Positions 8,941 to 17,212 of a stretch of 64,000 nt of DNA are shown piece after piece. Numbering within the stretch: the first letter of the stretch is position 1; the number at the start of each line of letters is the position of its first letter. The stretch comes from CAIMUX01 sp964473865 (GTDB lineage: Bacteria > Eisenbacteria > RBG-16-71-46 > CAIMUX01). Both the position numbers and the translations under genes were made by a program. The notes beneath the pieces were generated by a model. That model searched no databases, was not told where the DNA came from, and saw only the letters and a program-made list of their open reading frames with translations. The DNA lies in the NCBI GenBank assembly GCA_964473865.1, contig CAYYQN010000025.1, forward strand, positions 1 through 64,000, written 5' to 3'.

Positions 8941-9756
8941 TCAGCGGGACGGGGGCGATTCCTCGAACTCGACCAGGATGGTGTCGCCCTTCCCCGCCCC
9001 GATGCGGCGCTCGGCTCGTCCTTCCGCAACCGCGATCTCCAGGAGCTCGTTGCTGCCGAAGAGGGCGAGCACCTGCCCCCGTTCCTGGTCGGCATAGGTC
9101 CGGTGAACCCGGTCGATCACCTTGCCGTTGATCAGGATACGGAAGCGATGCGATCCCACGGCGCGCTCGAAGTCGGCGCGCGTGATGTTGCTCACGATGT
9201 TCCCGAAGCTGTCGATGTGGATCACCTCGCCGCGAATCTGATCTCCCCAGATCCGGGGGAGCGGCAACACGAGGCGGCGCGGATCGCTGACCGGCGGGCC
9301 GAACTCGTCCGGCGCAACCCCGCGGGAAAGATACGCCGCGACCGGGGCAAAGACGTCGCGTCCGTGAAACGTGTCGCTGGTGTCCGGGAGGAGGAAGCGC
9401 CGCTCCGCAATCTCGAAGACCCGGGCCGATGGATCGCTGTCAATCACGGCCGTGAAGGTTCCGTTGTCGGGGCCAACAAAGTAGTGCTCGTTCCCGGCCA
9501 CGAGAATCGGGCGGCGACCGCTACCGACACCGGGGTCCACGACCACGACGTGGACCGTGCCGACGGGAAAGTATCGATACCCGCTGTCGAGGATCAGAGA
9601 CGCTTCCAGGACATCCTGAACCGTGATCTGGTGCGTGACATCGATGACTCGGGCCTCCGGATGGATGCGGAGGATCACACCCTTCATGGTTCCCACGTAG
9701 TGGTCGTGGAGACCGAAATCCGAAGCCAGCGTGATGACCCCGCAGGCTGCAACCAT
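8941..9756 (-). CDS. S-adenosylmethionine hydroxide adenosyltransferase (DUF62 family)
   Basis: Cytoplasmic enzyme of 271 residues. Members of this family split SAM with water (hydroxide) into adenosine and methionine; related enzymes are fluorinase and chlorinase. Diagnostic motifs are TLASDFGLHDHYVGTMKGVIL at the N-terminus, VIDVTHQITVQDVLEAS, HVVVVDPGVGSGRRPI, YFVGPDNGTFT and the C-terminal DSFGNIVSNIT. The short loop between the domains lacks the insertion of the fluorinase. ATG 9756 has GGAAGGGAGG directly upstream. The C-terminal barrel ends with GKGDTILVEF. Confidence 0.92.
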   Translation of the reverse strand: MVAACGVITLASDFGLHDHYVGTMKGVILRIHPEARVIDVTHQITVQDVLEASLILDSGYRYFPVGTVHVVVVDPGVGSGRRPILVAGNEHYFVGPDNGTFTAVIDSDPSARVFEIAERRFLLPDTSDTFHGRDVFAPVAAYLSRGVAPDEFGPPVSDPRRLVLPLPRIWGDQIRGEVIHIDSFGNIVSNITRADFERAVGSHRFRILINGKVIDRVHRTYADQERGQVLALFGSNELLEIAVAEGRAERRIGAGKGDTILVEFEESPPSR

Positions 9757-9896
9757 CTTCCTCCCTTCCGGGGATCGACCCGGTGCGCGGTGGGTCGCGG
9801 CGGATGATTCGGTGCGGGTTCGAACCGCGACGGCGCGTCTTGCGGTCGGAGGATAGGCGGGGGTGCGGTGGCGGTCAAGCCGGGGGCCCGAATGCG

Positions 9897-9952
9897 GTCC
9901 GGCCCGCCCCGAGCAGGGTGGGCCGGACGTACGGGCCGGCCCGGGGCCGGCC
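9897..9952 (-). terminator. Two strong GC hairpins after the small basic-protein gene
   Basis: Two adjacent inverted repeats: GTCCGGCCC (9897-9905) pairs with GGGCCGGAC (9920-9928), and GGCCGGCCC (9934-9942) pairs with GGGCCGGCC (9944-9952). They sit 15 bp past the stop at 9967, where a terminator for that gene is expected. No T-run follows. Confidence 0.5.
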
Positions 9953-9966
9953 TTCAGACGACGGCT

Positions 9967-10320
9967 CTAGGCGGCGCGCCTGGTGCGCCGGCCCGTGGCG
10001 GTCGTGCGGTAGGAGGTCTTGCCCGTGCGCCGATAGCTGGTCTTGGTCGCCGGCTTGCGGTAGCTCGTCTTGAACGTGGACTTGGGCGAGTTCGTGGTGG
10101 TCGGGTTCTTCGTCCAGCTGGTGGTGTTCTCCTTCCACGCAGTGCGGAACCCCGGCCAGTCGACCAGCATCACACGGTAATTCGGCGTGGGCTTGTACCA
10201 GGTCCACGGCACGTTGTGCTTCTGCGCGAACGTGGTCACCTGGCGGGTCGTCTTGCAGCCCTTGAGGCCCTTCTGGGTGATCTGCTGCGGATTGACCATC
10301 GTCACCTGGAACTTCTTCAT
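9967..10320 (-). CDS. Small, strongly basic protein with repeated TSYR units
   Basis: Protein of 117 residues with no recognised family. The first ~65 residues look folded (KKFQVTMVNPQQITQKGLK...FAQKHNVPWTWYKPTPNYRVMLVDWPGF). The last ~45 are low-complexity and highly basic, with FKTSYRK, TKTSYRR and GKTSYRT repeated at ~9-residue spacing and an end TTATGRRTRRAA. Strong net positive charge without a signal peptide suggests binding to nucleic acid or another polyanion. Expression is credible: AAAGGGGGT lies 6 nt before ATG 10320, and two strong hairpins follow the stop. It is flanked by the SAM-hydrolase gene and the gliding-type ABC operon without overlap. Confidence 0.7.
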   Translation of the reverse strand: MKKFQVTMVNPQQITQKGLKGCKTTRQVTTFAQKHNVPWTWYKPTPNYRVMLVDWPGFRTAWKENTTSWTKNPTTTNSPKSTFKTSYRKPATKTSYRRTGKTSYRTTATGRRTRRAA

Positions 10321-10442
10321 CTCGGTACCCCCTTTCGGACATCATTGTCCTGATTGTGGATTCGGCGAAGTCCGTGACGAGCTTGAGTATCTTTCCGCCT
10401 GTAAAGCCCCCGCCCGCGGACGTGAGGTGCGGCGCCGGAACG

Positions 10443-11786
10443 CTACTCGCCCCGCTCGGCGCGGTAGGACCAGGCGATCCACGCGGCGGCAGACACCCTT
10501 CCCCACCGGGGAGCGCGTGTCGCGCGCGCCCAGCCGAGCGAGTCGGCGGCGGCCGTGAGGTGCAGGGTCTCGGCCCGTGCCGGAGTGGCCAGACGCACCG
10601 CCAGCCGCGCGGCGCCCTGAGGCGGCGGCTCTTCGGGCAGCGGATAGCGGACCCAGCGCAGCGAAGCCAGATTCGCCAGATCCTGGTCCAGTGCGGCCCC
10701 GCGCAACACTCTGTCTCCGCCCGGGAATCGCCGCCACTCCCCCGCCTCGCGATGGAACGAGTAGGGTCGTCCCGGGAATTCCACCACGGTCACGCTATCG
10801 ACGGCGATGCGCAGCAACCGACGGTCGACGAGTTCCGGCCATCCGCCCACGAGTCTACGGAAGTGCTCGCTGGAGAGCACCGCCGGGGTCGCTCGGTGCG
10901 CCGGGAGAATGTAAATCCCCCGCTGGTCCGGCGTGCCGTACCCGACTCGGACCGTGTCCCGACGCGCCCCTTGATAGAGGATCCAGGACGCGCGCGGCGG
11001 ATCGAGGCCGAGGTCGGCCCGGGCCGCGGATGCGGGCGGAAAGTCCGTGATGTTGGGATCACGCAGATGACGGACCACGCCATTGAGCGCCGCCGGATCT
11101 GCATCCAGACCCACCGGCGCCCGCACGCGCCAGAGCTCGCGGCCAACCCGCGCGGCGTGGAGCTCGCGACCCGGAACCAGCGCTGCCACCGAGTCGATCG
11201 GGCCGGTCCGCATCGCAGTCGCTGAGGGATCTCGGACCGTCCGCAGCTCGGGCTGGAAGTACTTCCTCACCGTGTAGCGGTCCAGCAGGAGCAGCGGTGC
11301 GGAAGGATCGCCCAGCCGGGCGTACAGCAGCGAACCCTCCGGGGTCTCTTCGCCCAGCCGGAGCGTCCAGGTGCGCCCGGCCGTGTCCACCAGACGCAGG
11401 GCGGGACCGGGGCCGCCGAGTCCGTAGCCTCCGGCGTCTTCAGCCGTGAGCACGCGTTCGGCCTTCAGGGAGTTGATGCTGCGGATCACCTCGGCCAGGA
11501 AGAGCGGCGCACCCCGATCGCGCACCGGATGGATGACCGTGTAGTCGTCGTCCCCCATCCGGGTCACCACGATGCTGTCTCGGCCTGCGGGAAACGTGAT
11601 CGACGCGAGCGGGCCGAATCCGGATCCCGGGCCAACCGCGACTCCGCCGGCCGGGGCGGGTGGCTTCCGTCGGATCTGTGCGACCCAGCCGATCGCCGCG
11701 AGCAGAACCACCAATAGGAAGATCTCGACCACACGGGGGCTCCGCCGGGACCTGGCCCGGCTGCCGCCATTCTCCCGGCCCGTCAC
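10443..11786 (-). CDS. DUF4340 membrane-anchored protein of the Gld-like ABC cassette
   Basis: Protein of 447 residues with a single N-terminal membrane anchor (RVVEIFLLVVLLAAIGWVA) and a long periplasmic part. The segments DDDYTVIHPVRDRGAPLFLAEVIRSINSLKAERVLT, YGLGGPGPALRLVDTAGRTWTLRLG and LLDRYTVRKYF fit DUF4340, a repeated beta-rich domain typically encoded right after GldG-type subunits. GTG 11786 is used; its ribosome site is GCGGAGAT inside the end of the upstream gene region. It is the last gene of a four-gene unit running from 15131 down to 10443. No biochemical activity is known for DUF4340. Confidence 0.85.
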   Translation of the reverse strand: MTGRENGGSRARSRRSPRVVEIFLLVVLLAAIGWVAQIRRKPPAPAGGVAVGPGSGFGPLASITFPAGRDSIVVTRMGDDDYTVIHPVRDRGAPLFLAEVIRSINSLKAERVLTAEDAGGYGLGGPGPALRLVDTAGRTWTLRLGEETPEGSLLYARLGDPSAPLLLLDRYTVRKYFQPELRTVRDPSATAMRTGPIDSVAALVPGRELHAARVGRELWRVRAPVGLDADPAALNGVVRHLRDPNITDFPPASAARADLGLDPPRASWILYQGARRDTVRVGYGTPDQRGIYILPAHRATPAVLSSEHFRRLVGGWPELVDRRLLRIAVDSVTVVEFPGRPYSFHREAGEWRRFPGGDRVLRGAALDQDLANLASLRWVRYPLPEEPPPQGAARLAVRLATPARAETLHLTAAADSLGWARATRAPRWGRVSAAAWIAWSYRAERGE

Positions 11787-11802
11787 CTTGGATCTCCGCG
11801 CT

Positions 11803-13347
11803 TCATCGCCGGCGCAGCCAGGTGCCGATGCCCAGGCCGAGCATGCCTCCCGGCAACAGCAGCAGCAGAACGAACCCGATCACCCGGTACCCGGCCAGCC
11901 CGACGAGCAGAGGAGTTCCCCCCGTGTCCGGCGTCGGGAAGTCGAGTGCGAAGGCGCGTTCGGCGAGCCATCCGGTCACCCGCCCGGCGAAGGCGCGGTT
12001 CCCGACCAGGCCGATTCCGTCGTCGCGCAGGAAGTCGCTGTCCCCGACCAGGACCACTCGGGCGTGGCGGCGCTCTCGCAGCGCGTCGGACCCGGCCGAA
12101 GCGACGGCAGGGCCGGGCGGGTCCCACTCCAGCGCGGCCGCCATGGGCATCGGCCCCGGGCCGGTGGAGTCTGCCGGCGCCGACCCCGGGCCTCCCACCC
12201 CGGGATCCGGCAGGCGCGCCGAAGGGGCGGCAAGCAGCAGGTTTCCTCCGCGGACTCCCGTCCGCACCCTGGCCGCCAGGCCGGCGCGGGTTGCGCCGCG
12301 CAGCACCACCCCCAGGCTCAAGCCCCGAGTGATGTCGTGGTCGCCGAAGTTCTGCGTCGGGATCGTCTCGGGACCGAGTCCGAGCGAACGAGCACGCGGG
12401 CCGTCGTCGCGGATGCGCCGGCCGTCGCTGACGAACCCGGGCAGGCGGAGGAGCGGCTCGAGCCCGGTCGGCTGTCCCGGGTCGGTGAAGACGCCGACCC
12501 GTCCGCCCGCGTCGAGGAATCGACCCAGCGCCGCGACCTCTCCGGAGAGCAGCGGCGTTGTGGGCCCGATCACTAGGACGCCTCTCACTTCCGGCGGAAC
12601 CTCGCCGGTCTCAGCCAGGCGCAGCATCTTGAGCTGGATGCCGGAGTGTCCGAGGAGCCTGTGCAGCTGGGTCAAGCCGCCCCGCCCGGGGGCGAGTTCA
12701 CCGTGACCGTCCAGGAACGCGAGCACCGGTCGCGCCGGGTCGCGCACGCGCAGGATGGCTGCGGTAAGAGCCGACTCGGAAAGCTCGGTCACTTCCTCCC
12801 GCACGGTGTCGGCTCGCACGAGGACGGCGTTCAGGAAGTCGATCCCCTGCCGCCTTGCCAGGTCCGGGTTGCGTTCCGGGTCGAGCGCCGAGGTCCGGAT
12901 CCCGGTTCCGGCCGCGCCATAGAGCCGGAGCAGTTCCCGGGCCCGCGCGGCTTCGGGCAGGTCGGCCCGATAGACCGCCACCATCTCCACCGGGGAGCCA
13001 CCGCGGGCGAGGGCTTGCATGGTCGCCGGGCTCAGCCGATTCGCGCCGCGGGCGGTGAAGTCGAATCGTACCGTCTGCATGGTGAAACCCACCGCGAGCA
13101 CCAGCAGCGCGAGGCCCGCAAGCAGCCACGGCAGAAACGGGCCGGGCTCGGCGACGTCGGTCATCCGCCGGGTGAACGCCAGGAGCGGACGGAATCCCCG
13201 GACAGCGCTGGCCAGAAGGAGCAGGAGGCCGGAGAGAAGCAGCAGGCGCGGGAGGTACGGCCCGCCCGCGATCGGGCTGACGAGTCCGGCCGCCACGAGG
13301 AGCAACAGCGCCCAGAGAAAGATCGGGAGTCCTCGCCGTTCCGGCAT
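11803..13347 (-). CDS. GldG-like ABC transporter auxiliary subunit
   Basis: Protein of 514 residues. Two or three N-terminal helices (FLWALLLLVAAGLVSPIAG and LLLLLASAVRGF) precede a large periplasmic domain with FDFTARGANRLSPATMQALARGG, VEMVAVYRADLPEAARARELLRLY, EEVTELSESALTAAILRV and PVLAFLDGHGELAP. This is the order seen in GldG/DUF7088-type proteins ('ABC-type system involved in gliding motility, auxiliary component'). A C-terminal helix (VIGFVLLLLLPGGMLGLGIGTWLRRR) anchors the end. ATG 13347 is preceded by GGGATAGGGGGGG. It sits 9 bp after the permease gene and 16 bp before the DUF4340 gene, so co-translation is likely. Confidence 0.85.
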   Translation of the reverse strand: MPERRGLPIFLWALLLLVAAGLVSPIAGGPYLPRLLLLSGLLLLLASAVRGFRPLLAFTRRMTDVAEPGPFLPWLLAGLALLVLAVGFTMQTVRFDFTARGANRLSPATMQALARGGSPVEMVAVYRADLPEAARARELLRLYGAAGTGIRTSALDPERNPDLARRQGIDFLNAVLVRADTVREEVTELSESALTAAILRVRDPARPVLAFLDGHGELAPGRGGLTQLHRLLGHSGIQLKMLRLAETGEVPPEVRGVLVIGPTTPLLSGEVAALGRFLDAGGRVGVFTDPGQPTGLEPLLRLPGFVSDGRRIRDDGPRARSLGLGPETIPTQNFGDHDITRGLSLGVVLRGATRAGLAARVRTGVRGGNLLLAAPSARLPDPGVGGPGSAPADSTGPGPMPMAAALEWDPPGPAVASAGSDALRERRHARVVLVGDSDFLRDDGIGLVGNRAFAGRVTGWLAERAFALDFPTPDTGGTPLLVGLAGYRVIGFVLLLLLPGGMLGLGIGTWLRRR

Positions 13348-13356
13348 GCCCCCCCC

Positions 13357-14142
13357 CTATCCCTGCCAACGCACGAGATCGAGGCAGCGCAGCGCCACCG
13401 CGAGGACCAGGAGCGTGAGCCCGCCCAGAAAGAGCAGATGCGCGGGATCGACGACGCCACGGGCGAAATCCTGGAAGCGGGACATGATGGAGACGAACTC
13501 CACGATCGCCTCTCCCCGCGCCCCCGACGGTCGGATCGCTCCGGGCCCGATGGCCACCGCGAGCAGGGTCCCGAGCCCGAGCACCGCCGCCTCGACCTGG
13601 GAACGGCTCAGCACGGAAACCAGGATCCCGACGGAGAGGAAGAGCGTGCCCAGGAAAAGCAAACCGAGCACTCCGGCGCCCGCCGCGCCCCAGTCCGGGC
13701 GGCTCACCCAGGCGAGCGCCAGGCCTTGCGGCAGCAGGATTGCCAGGCAGATGCCCAGGGCCAGACCGGCGCCGAGGAACTTGCCGAGCAGCGCCTCGGC
13801 CCCGCGCAGCGGCTGGCTGAGCAGGAGTTCGAGGCCGCCCGACCGGCGCTCCTCGGCGAAGGTGCGCATGGTCAAGAGCGGCACGAAGAACACGAGGATC
13901 GAGCCCAGATTCAGCAGGAATGGCCGCACCACCAGGTCGTTGATGTGCACCCCCAATGGGCCGGAGCGCAGCCGTCCCGACTGGGCGATCTCGAGGGTGG
14001 CGCCGCGGAACTGATAGAGGTGAGCCACCAGAATGAAGGAGGAGACCAGCCAGAAGATTCCGATCACAAGAGGCCCGCCGGGCGCATCGAAGAGCGCGCG
14101 CACTTCGCGGCGGGCCAGCCGTAGGATGACTCGCGGTCGCAT
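13357..14142 (-). CDS. ABC transporter permease, GldF/ABC-2 type
   Basis: Integral membrane protein of 261 residues with six hydrophobic segments. The ABC-2 signature MRTFAEERRSGGLELLLSQPLRGAEALLGKFLGA lies in the first cytoplasmic loop, as in GldF and the NosY/CcmB-like permeases. A periplasmic loop after the first helix begins HLYQFRGATLEIAQSG. ATG 14142 overlaps the stop of the ATPase gene by one base (TGATG), which ties translation of the two subunits together; GAGGAGG just upstream is its ribosome site. It works with the ATPase at 14142-15131 and the GldG/DUF4340 subunits. The cargo is unknown. In Bacteroidota, GldAFG is needed for gliding or secretion, but homologues occur in non-gliders. 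Confidence 0.9.
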   Translation of the reverse strand: MRPRVILRLARREVRALFDAPGGPLVIGIFWLVSSFILVAHLYQFRGATLEIAQSGRLRSGPLGVHINDLVVRPFLLNLGSILVFFVPLLTMRTFAEERRSGGLELLLSQPLRGAEALLGKFLGAGLALGICLAILLPQGLALAWVSRPDWGAAGAGVLGLLFLGTLFLSVGILVSVLSRSQVEAAVLGLGTLLAVAIGPGAIRPSGARGEAIVEFVSIMSRFQDFARGVVDPAHLLFLGGLTLLVLAVALRCLDLVRWQG

Positions 14143-15131
14143 CAGTCCTCCTCGCCCAGGGTCAGGCGGCGAAAGACCCGCTCCAGGCCTGCGGAACCAG
14201 CGCCCCACTCGCGCAGCTCCCAATCGTGGTCGAGTGCATGCCGCAAGAGCGCGCGCGCCTGGGCGGGATCAAGCTCTCGGTGGAGACGCAACAGGTGCGC
14301 GTCCGGAGATCCGGCGAGGGTCTCCACGACCAGCCCGAATCGCTCGCACTCCTCCGGCGACGGCGGGACGGTGGCGCGGAAGCTGGCCCACTGCAGCGCC
14401 GTCTCACCGCCGGCGAGGGCGGCCGGACTCCCCTCCGCGACCGCGCGACCTCGACTCAGAATGAGAATCCGGTCGCACACCTCGAGCGCTTCCGGAAGGA
14501 TATGCGTCGAGAGCAGCACCGCCTTCTCGTGCCCCACTTCCCGCAGCAGCCGGCGGAAGTCGCTGATCTGGTTCGGATCGAGTCCCGAGGTTGGCTCATC
14601 GAGGATGAGCACGGCCGGATCGCCGAGGAGCGCCTGGGCCAGGCCGACACGCTGGCGGTACCCTCGAGACAGGTTGCCGCACGGCCGGTGCAGCACCGGC
14701 GCGAGGTCCAGCCGTCCGGTCACGCGCTCAATCTCCGCGCGCGGGTCCGGCACTCCCTTGATGTCCGCGAAGAACTCCAGGTACCGGCGTGCCGGCATCT
14801 CGGGATAGAGCGGCACCGACTCCGGCAGATACCCCAGGGACGCGCGGGCCCGGCGGCCGTCGCGCAGGACATCGGCCCCCGCGAGAAAGACGCGCCCGGC
14901 GTCGGGATACTGGAAGCCGATCAGCATGCGCAGCGCGGTGGACTTGCCGGCGCCATTGGGACCCAGAAGCCCCAGAATCTCGCCGCGTCTGACGGCGAAG
15001 GAGAGATCCACGACGGCCGCCACGGGGCCATAGGACTTGTGCAGCCCCCGCGCCTCGACCAGAAGCTCGGGGCTCGAAACGGGCGCCGGTCGCTGATCTG
15101 CGGTTGCCGCCGCGCTCGCTTGTCCGACCAT
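14142..15131 (-). CDS. ABC transporter ATP-binding protein, GldA-like
   Basis: ATPase of 329 residues. Visible motifs in order: Walker A GPNGAGKST near residue 66, Q-loop at FQYPD, signature NLSRGYRQRVGLAQALLGDP (LSRGY in place of LSGGQ, common in ABC-2 exporters), Walker B VLILDEPTSGLDP, and H-loop STHILPEAL. A C-terminal ~90-residue extension follows, as in GldA/CcmA/DrrA-type exporters. ATG 15131 has GGAGGAGGCC directly before it and is preferred to the ATG 18 bp upstream. First gene of the cassette; a TTGCCG-N17-TAGACT promoter lies ~92 bp upstream, at the very start of the divergent transglycosylase gene. Confidence 0.92.
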   Translation of the reverse strand: MVGQASAAATADQRPAPVSSPELLVEARGLHKSYGPVAAVVDLSFAVRRGEILGLLGPNGAGKSTALRMLIGFQYPDAGRVFLAGADVLRDGRRARASLGYLPESVPLYPEMPARRYLEFFADIKGVPDPRAEIERVTGRLDLAPVLHRPCGNLSRGYRQRVGLAQALLGDPAVLILDEPTSGLDPNQISDFRRLLREVGHEKAVLLSTHILPEALEVCDRILILSRGRAVAEGSPAALAGGETALQWASFRATVPPSPEECERFGLVVETLAGSPDAHLLRLHRELDPAQARALLRHALDHDWELREWGAGSAGLERVFRRLTLGEED

Positions 15132-15222
15132 GGCCTCCTCCGCTACCATTCCGCCAGACGCCTGGCGCTAAGGGAACTGCGGGATTACGCCGATCCCATA
15201 CCGGCGGAAGGGCGGTCCGGCT

Positions 15223-15251
15223 AGTCTACCCGAGAGGAATCCTGGCGGCAA
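15223..15251 (-). promoter_or_regulatory. Sigma-70-type promoter for the Gld-like ABC operon
   Basis: Minus-strand TTGCCG, 17-bp spacer, TAGACT, followed by a ~85-nt leader to ATG 15131. The -35 hexamer overlaps the ATG of the divergent transglycosylase gene at 15251, so transcription of the two genes may interfere. Confidence 0.5.
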
Positions 15252-16717
15252 TGAACGAGCCTGCCGCGCAACGGGAGGGGCGTCTGGCGATCCTGGCACC
15301 AAACGATCCGGAAGCGGTTCCGAGCGCGTGCCGTGCGGAAACCGGCGCGGACCCGGCGCGGGCGCCGCGAGGGACCTCGCGGCTTCGCCTCGCCTGGATC
15401 GCGGCGCTCGGAATCATCACGACGTGGGGACGGCCGGCCCCGGCCCAGGCCGCGGGCTACGGCACGTCGGACTTTCCCTGCCCGCCCGAACTCGAGCCCC
15501 GGGTGACATTCTGGGTGCGGGTCTTCACCGAGTTTGACCAGAACCAGCGGGTGATCCATGACACCCGCTACCCCTGGGTGATCTACGAGATCGCGGATGT
15601 GACCGGCCTGAACCAGCCGCAGATCAAGCTCCGGGTGGCTCGACGGAAGGACCACTACGCGGAACTCCTCTCGGGCATGGCCAAGCGGCAATCGGCGAAC
15701 TTCACCGCGGAAGAGAAGCGCGTGGCGGCGCTGCTTGCCAACGTGCCGGAGGCGGGTCGCTACGCCCTGCCCCGAGAGCGTATTCGCAGTCAGTCCGGCA
15801 TCCGGGACCAGTTCCGCGAAGGGCTGCGCCGCAGCGGGACCTACCGCCCGGCGGTGGAAGCGATCTTCGATTCCCTGGGAGTTCCCCGTGAGCTGGCCTG
15901 CCTTCCGCACGTCGAGTCCGCCTACCACCCCGCCGCCACCTCCAAAGCCGGCGCCAAGGGCCTCTGGCAGTTCATGCCCGAGACCGCGAAACGCTTCCTG
16001 CGCGTGGAGAAGGAGTTCGATGAACGAGTCGACCCGATTCGGGCGACGGAGGCCGCCGCGCACTATCTCCTCGGTGCCTACGCGACCGTCGGCACCTGGC
16101 CGCTGGCCGTGGTCTCGTACAACCACGGCGTCAACGGGATCCTGCGGGCCCGAGAGATGGTCGGATGTACCGACATCGATCGCATTCTCCTGGAGTACGA
16201 CGGCCCCGCCTTCGGATTCGCGTCGCAGAACTTCTACTGCGAGTTCCTGGCTGCGATCGCCGTGTCCTCGGATCCGGCGCGGTACTTCGGCTCGGTGCAT
16301 CTCGATCCCCCGCTCCAGTGCGTGGAGTTTCGGCTGCCCGACCCCGTGAGATGGGAGTGGCTCCTGCGCGCCTTCTCCATCGAATCGGAGCGTCTGTCCG
16401 CGCTGAACCCGGCGGTGGGCCGGTCCTTCACCAGCGGTCGGCGCGCGCTTCCGCGGGGGTACATCCTGCGTCTGCCGCCCGAGCGCACAGCGGACGTCGC
16501 CGAGCGTTGGACCGTGATCCCGGCCAGCGCCCGTCGTGACGATCCGCCTCCGCCCCGCGGGTATCGGGTCCGGCGCGGCGACACGCTCGGAGGGATCGCC
16601 ACCCGCCACGGCACCACTCTGAGCAGCCTGCTCAAGGCCAACGGATTGCGGCGGGACTCCATCATCCGGCCGGGTCAGTGGCTGGCCCTGCCCGCGGCTC
16701 GCGAGCCGAGCCTTTAG
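15251..16717 (+). CDS. mltD: MltD-like membrane-bound lytic murein transglycosylase with LysM
   Basis: Periplasmic peptidoglycan-cleaving enzyme of 488 residues. After a long polar N-terminus and an export helix (RLAWIAALGIITTWGRPAPAQA), the catalytic SLT domain contains HVESAYHPAATSKAGAKGLWQFMPETAKRF (the Glu in HVES is the catalytic acid), VDPIRATEAAAHYL and VVSYNHGVNG. One LysM motif closes the protein (YRVRRGDTLGGIATRHGTTLSSLLKAN...IIRPGQWLALP). MltD enzymes often carry two or more LysM. ATG 15251 is the first with a possible ribosome site (GAGAGGA 14 nt upstream), but the unusual 45-residue lead before the signal helix makes this start uncertain. The stop codon TAG coincides with the first bases of the inverted-repeat element that follows. 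Confidence 0.88.
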   Translation: MNEPAAQREGRLAILAPNDPEAVPSACRAETGADPARAPRGTSRLRLAWIAALGIITTWGRPAPAQAAGYGTSDFPCPPELEPRVTFWVRVFTEFDQNQRVIHDTRYPWVIYEIADVTGLNQPQIKLRVARRKDHYAELLSGMAKRQSANFTAEEKRVAALLANVPEAGRYALPRERIRSQSGIRDQFREGLRRSGTYRPAVEAIFDSLGVPRELACLPHVESAYHPAATSKAGAKGLWQFMPETAKRFLRVEKEFDERVDPIRATEAAAHYLLGAYATVGTWPLAVVSYNHGVNGILRAREMVGCTDIDRILLEYDGPAFGFASQNFYCEFLAAIAVSSDPARYFGSVHLDPPLQCVEFRLPDPVRWEWLLRAFSIESERLSALNPAVGRSFTSGRRALPRGYILRLPPERTADVAERWTVIPASARRDDPPPPRGYRVRRGDTLGGIATRHGTTLSSLLKANGLRRDSIIRPGQWLALPAAREPSL

Positions 16718-17015
16718 CAGGCTGCTGAAAAACCCAGCCAGCCGCGTCGGCAGGCACTTGCGAGCCGATCGAGGCGTGAGGAGGATGGCGATGCCACGGT
16801 GCATCGCGGACGACGAGCAACGAAGAGCGGCGACGCAAGTGCCGCCGGCCCGAAGGGTTCGGGCGGCGATCGGTCGGCTGCTTTGTTGCGTCTCCTCGAC
16901 GATTTTGTTGCGTCTCCTCGACGATGCGCCCGGGCATCGCCTTCGTCGTCGCGCCTCGCCGCCGACCGATCGGCGCTCCGAACGCGACTGGCTGGGCTTC
17001 TCAGCATCCTGCTAG
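16715..17015. mobile_element. ~300-bp MITE-like element with terminal inverted repeats
   Basis: The left end (TTAGCAGGCTGCTGAAAAAC, then CCAGCCAG) and the reverse complement of the right end (CTAGCAGGATGCTGAGAAGC, then CCAGCCAG) match over at least 28 of about 33 bases. The interior has no credible gene. It holds a tandem copy of TTGTTGCGTCTCCTCGACGA (16880-16920) and several complementary segments, so the whole could fold back on itself. Size, inverted ends and lack of a transposase fit a non-autonomous MITE. The element begins at the stop codon of the transglycosylase gene and ends ~200 bp before cheX; the rest of that gap (17016-17212) shows no gene. Confidence 0.65.
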
Positions 17016-17212
17016 TCCGCGGACGGGATTCTCCGCAGCCGGCCTGCCGCACCCCCTTCTCATCTCCGGTCCCTGTGCGTCCGGGCGGGCGTCCTCCACC
17101 ATTTCCCTCAACGAAGAGTCCGGGCGGTTCGATAACCCCGATAGATACACGGGGGCGCATATCAGGCGCCCTGGCGAACGGGGAGCGCTGTCGGCCGGAC
17201 GAGAAAGGCGCC

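Noticed and set aside
9817..9826. GGTTCGAACC, a tRNA T-loop-like sequence
   Set aside because: No acceptor, D or anticodon stem can be built around it; chance palindrome.
16758..16937. Short open frames inside the inverted-repeat element
   Set aside because: No ribosome sites, and they overlap on both strands as expected for self-complementary DNA.
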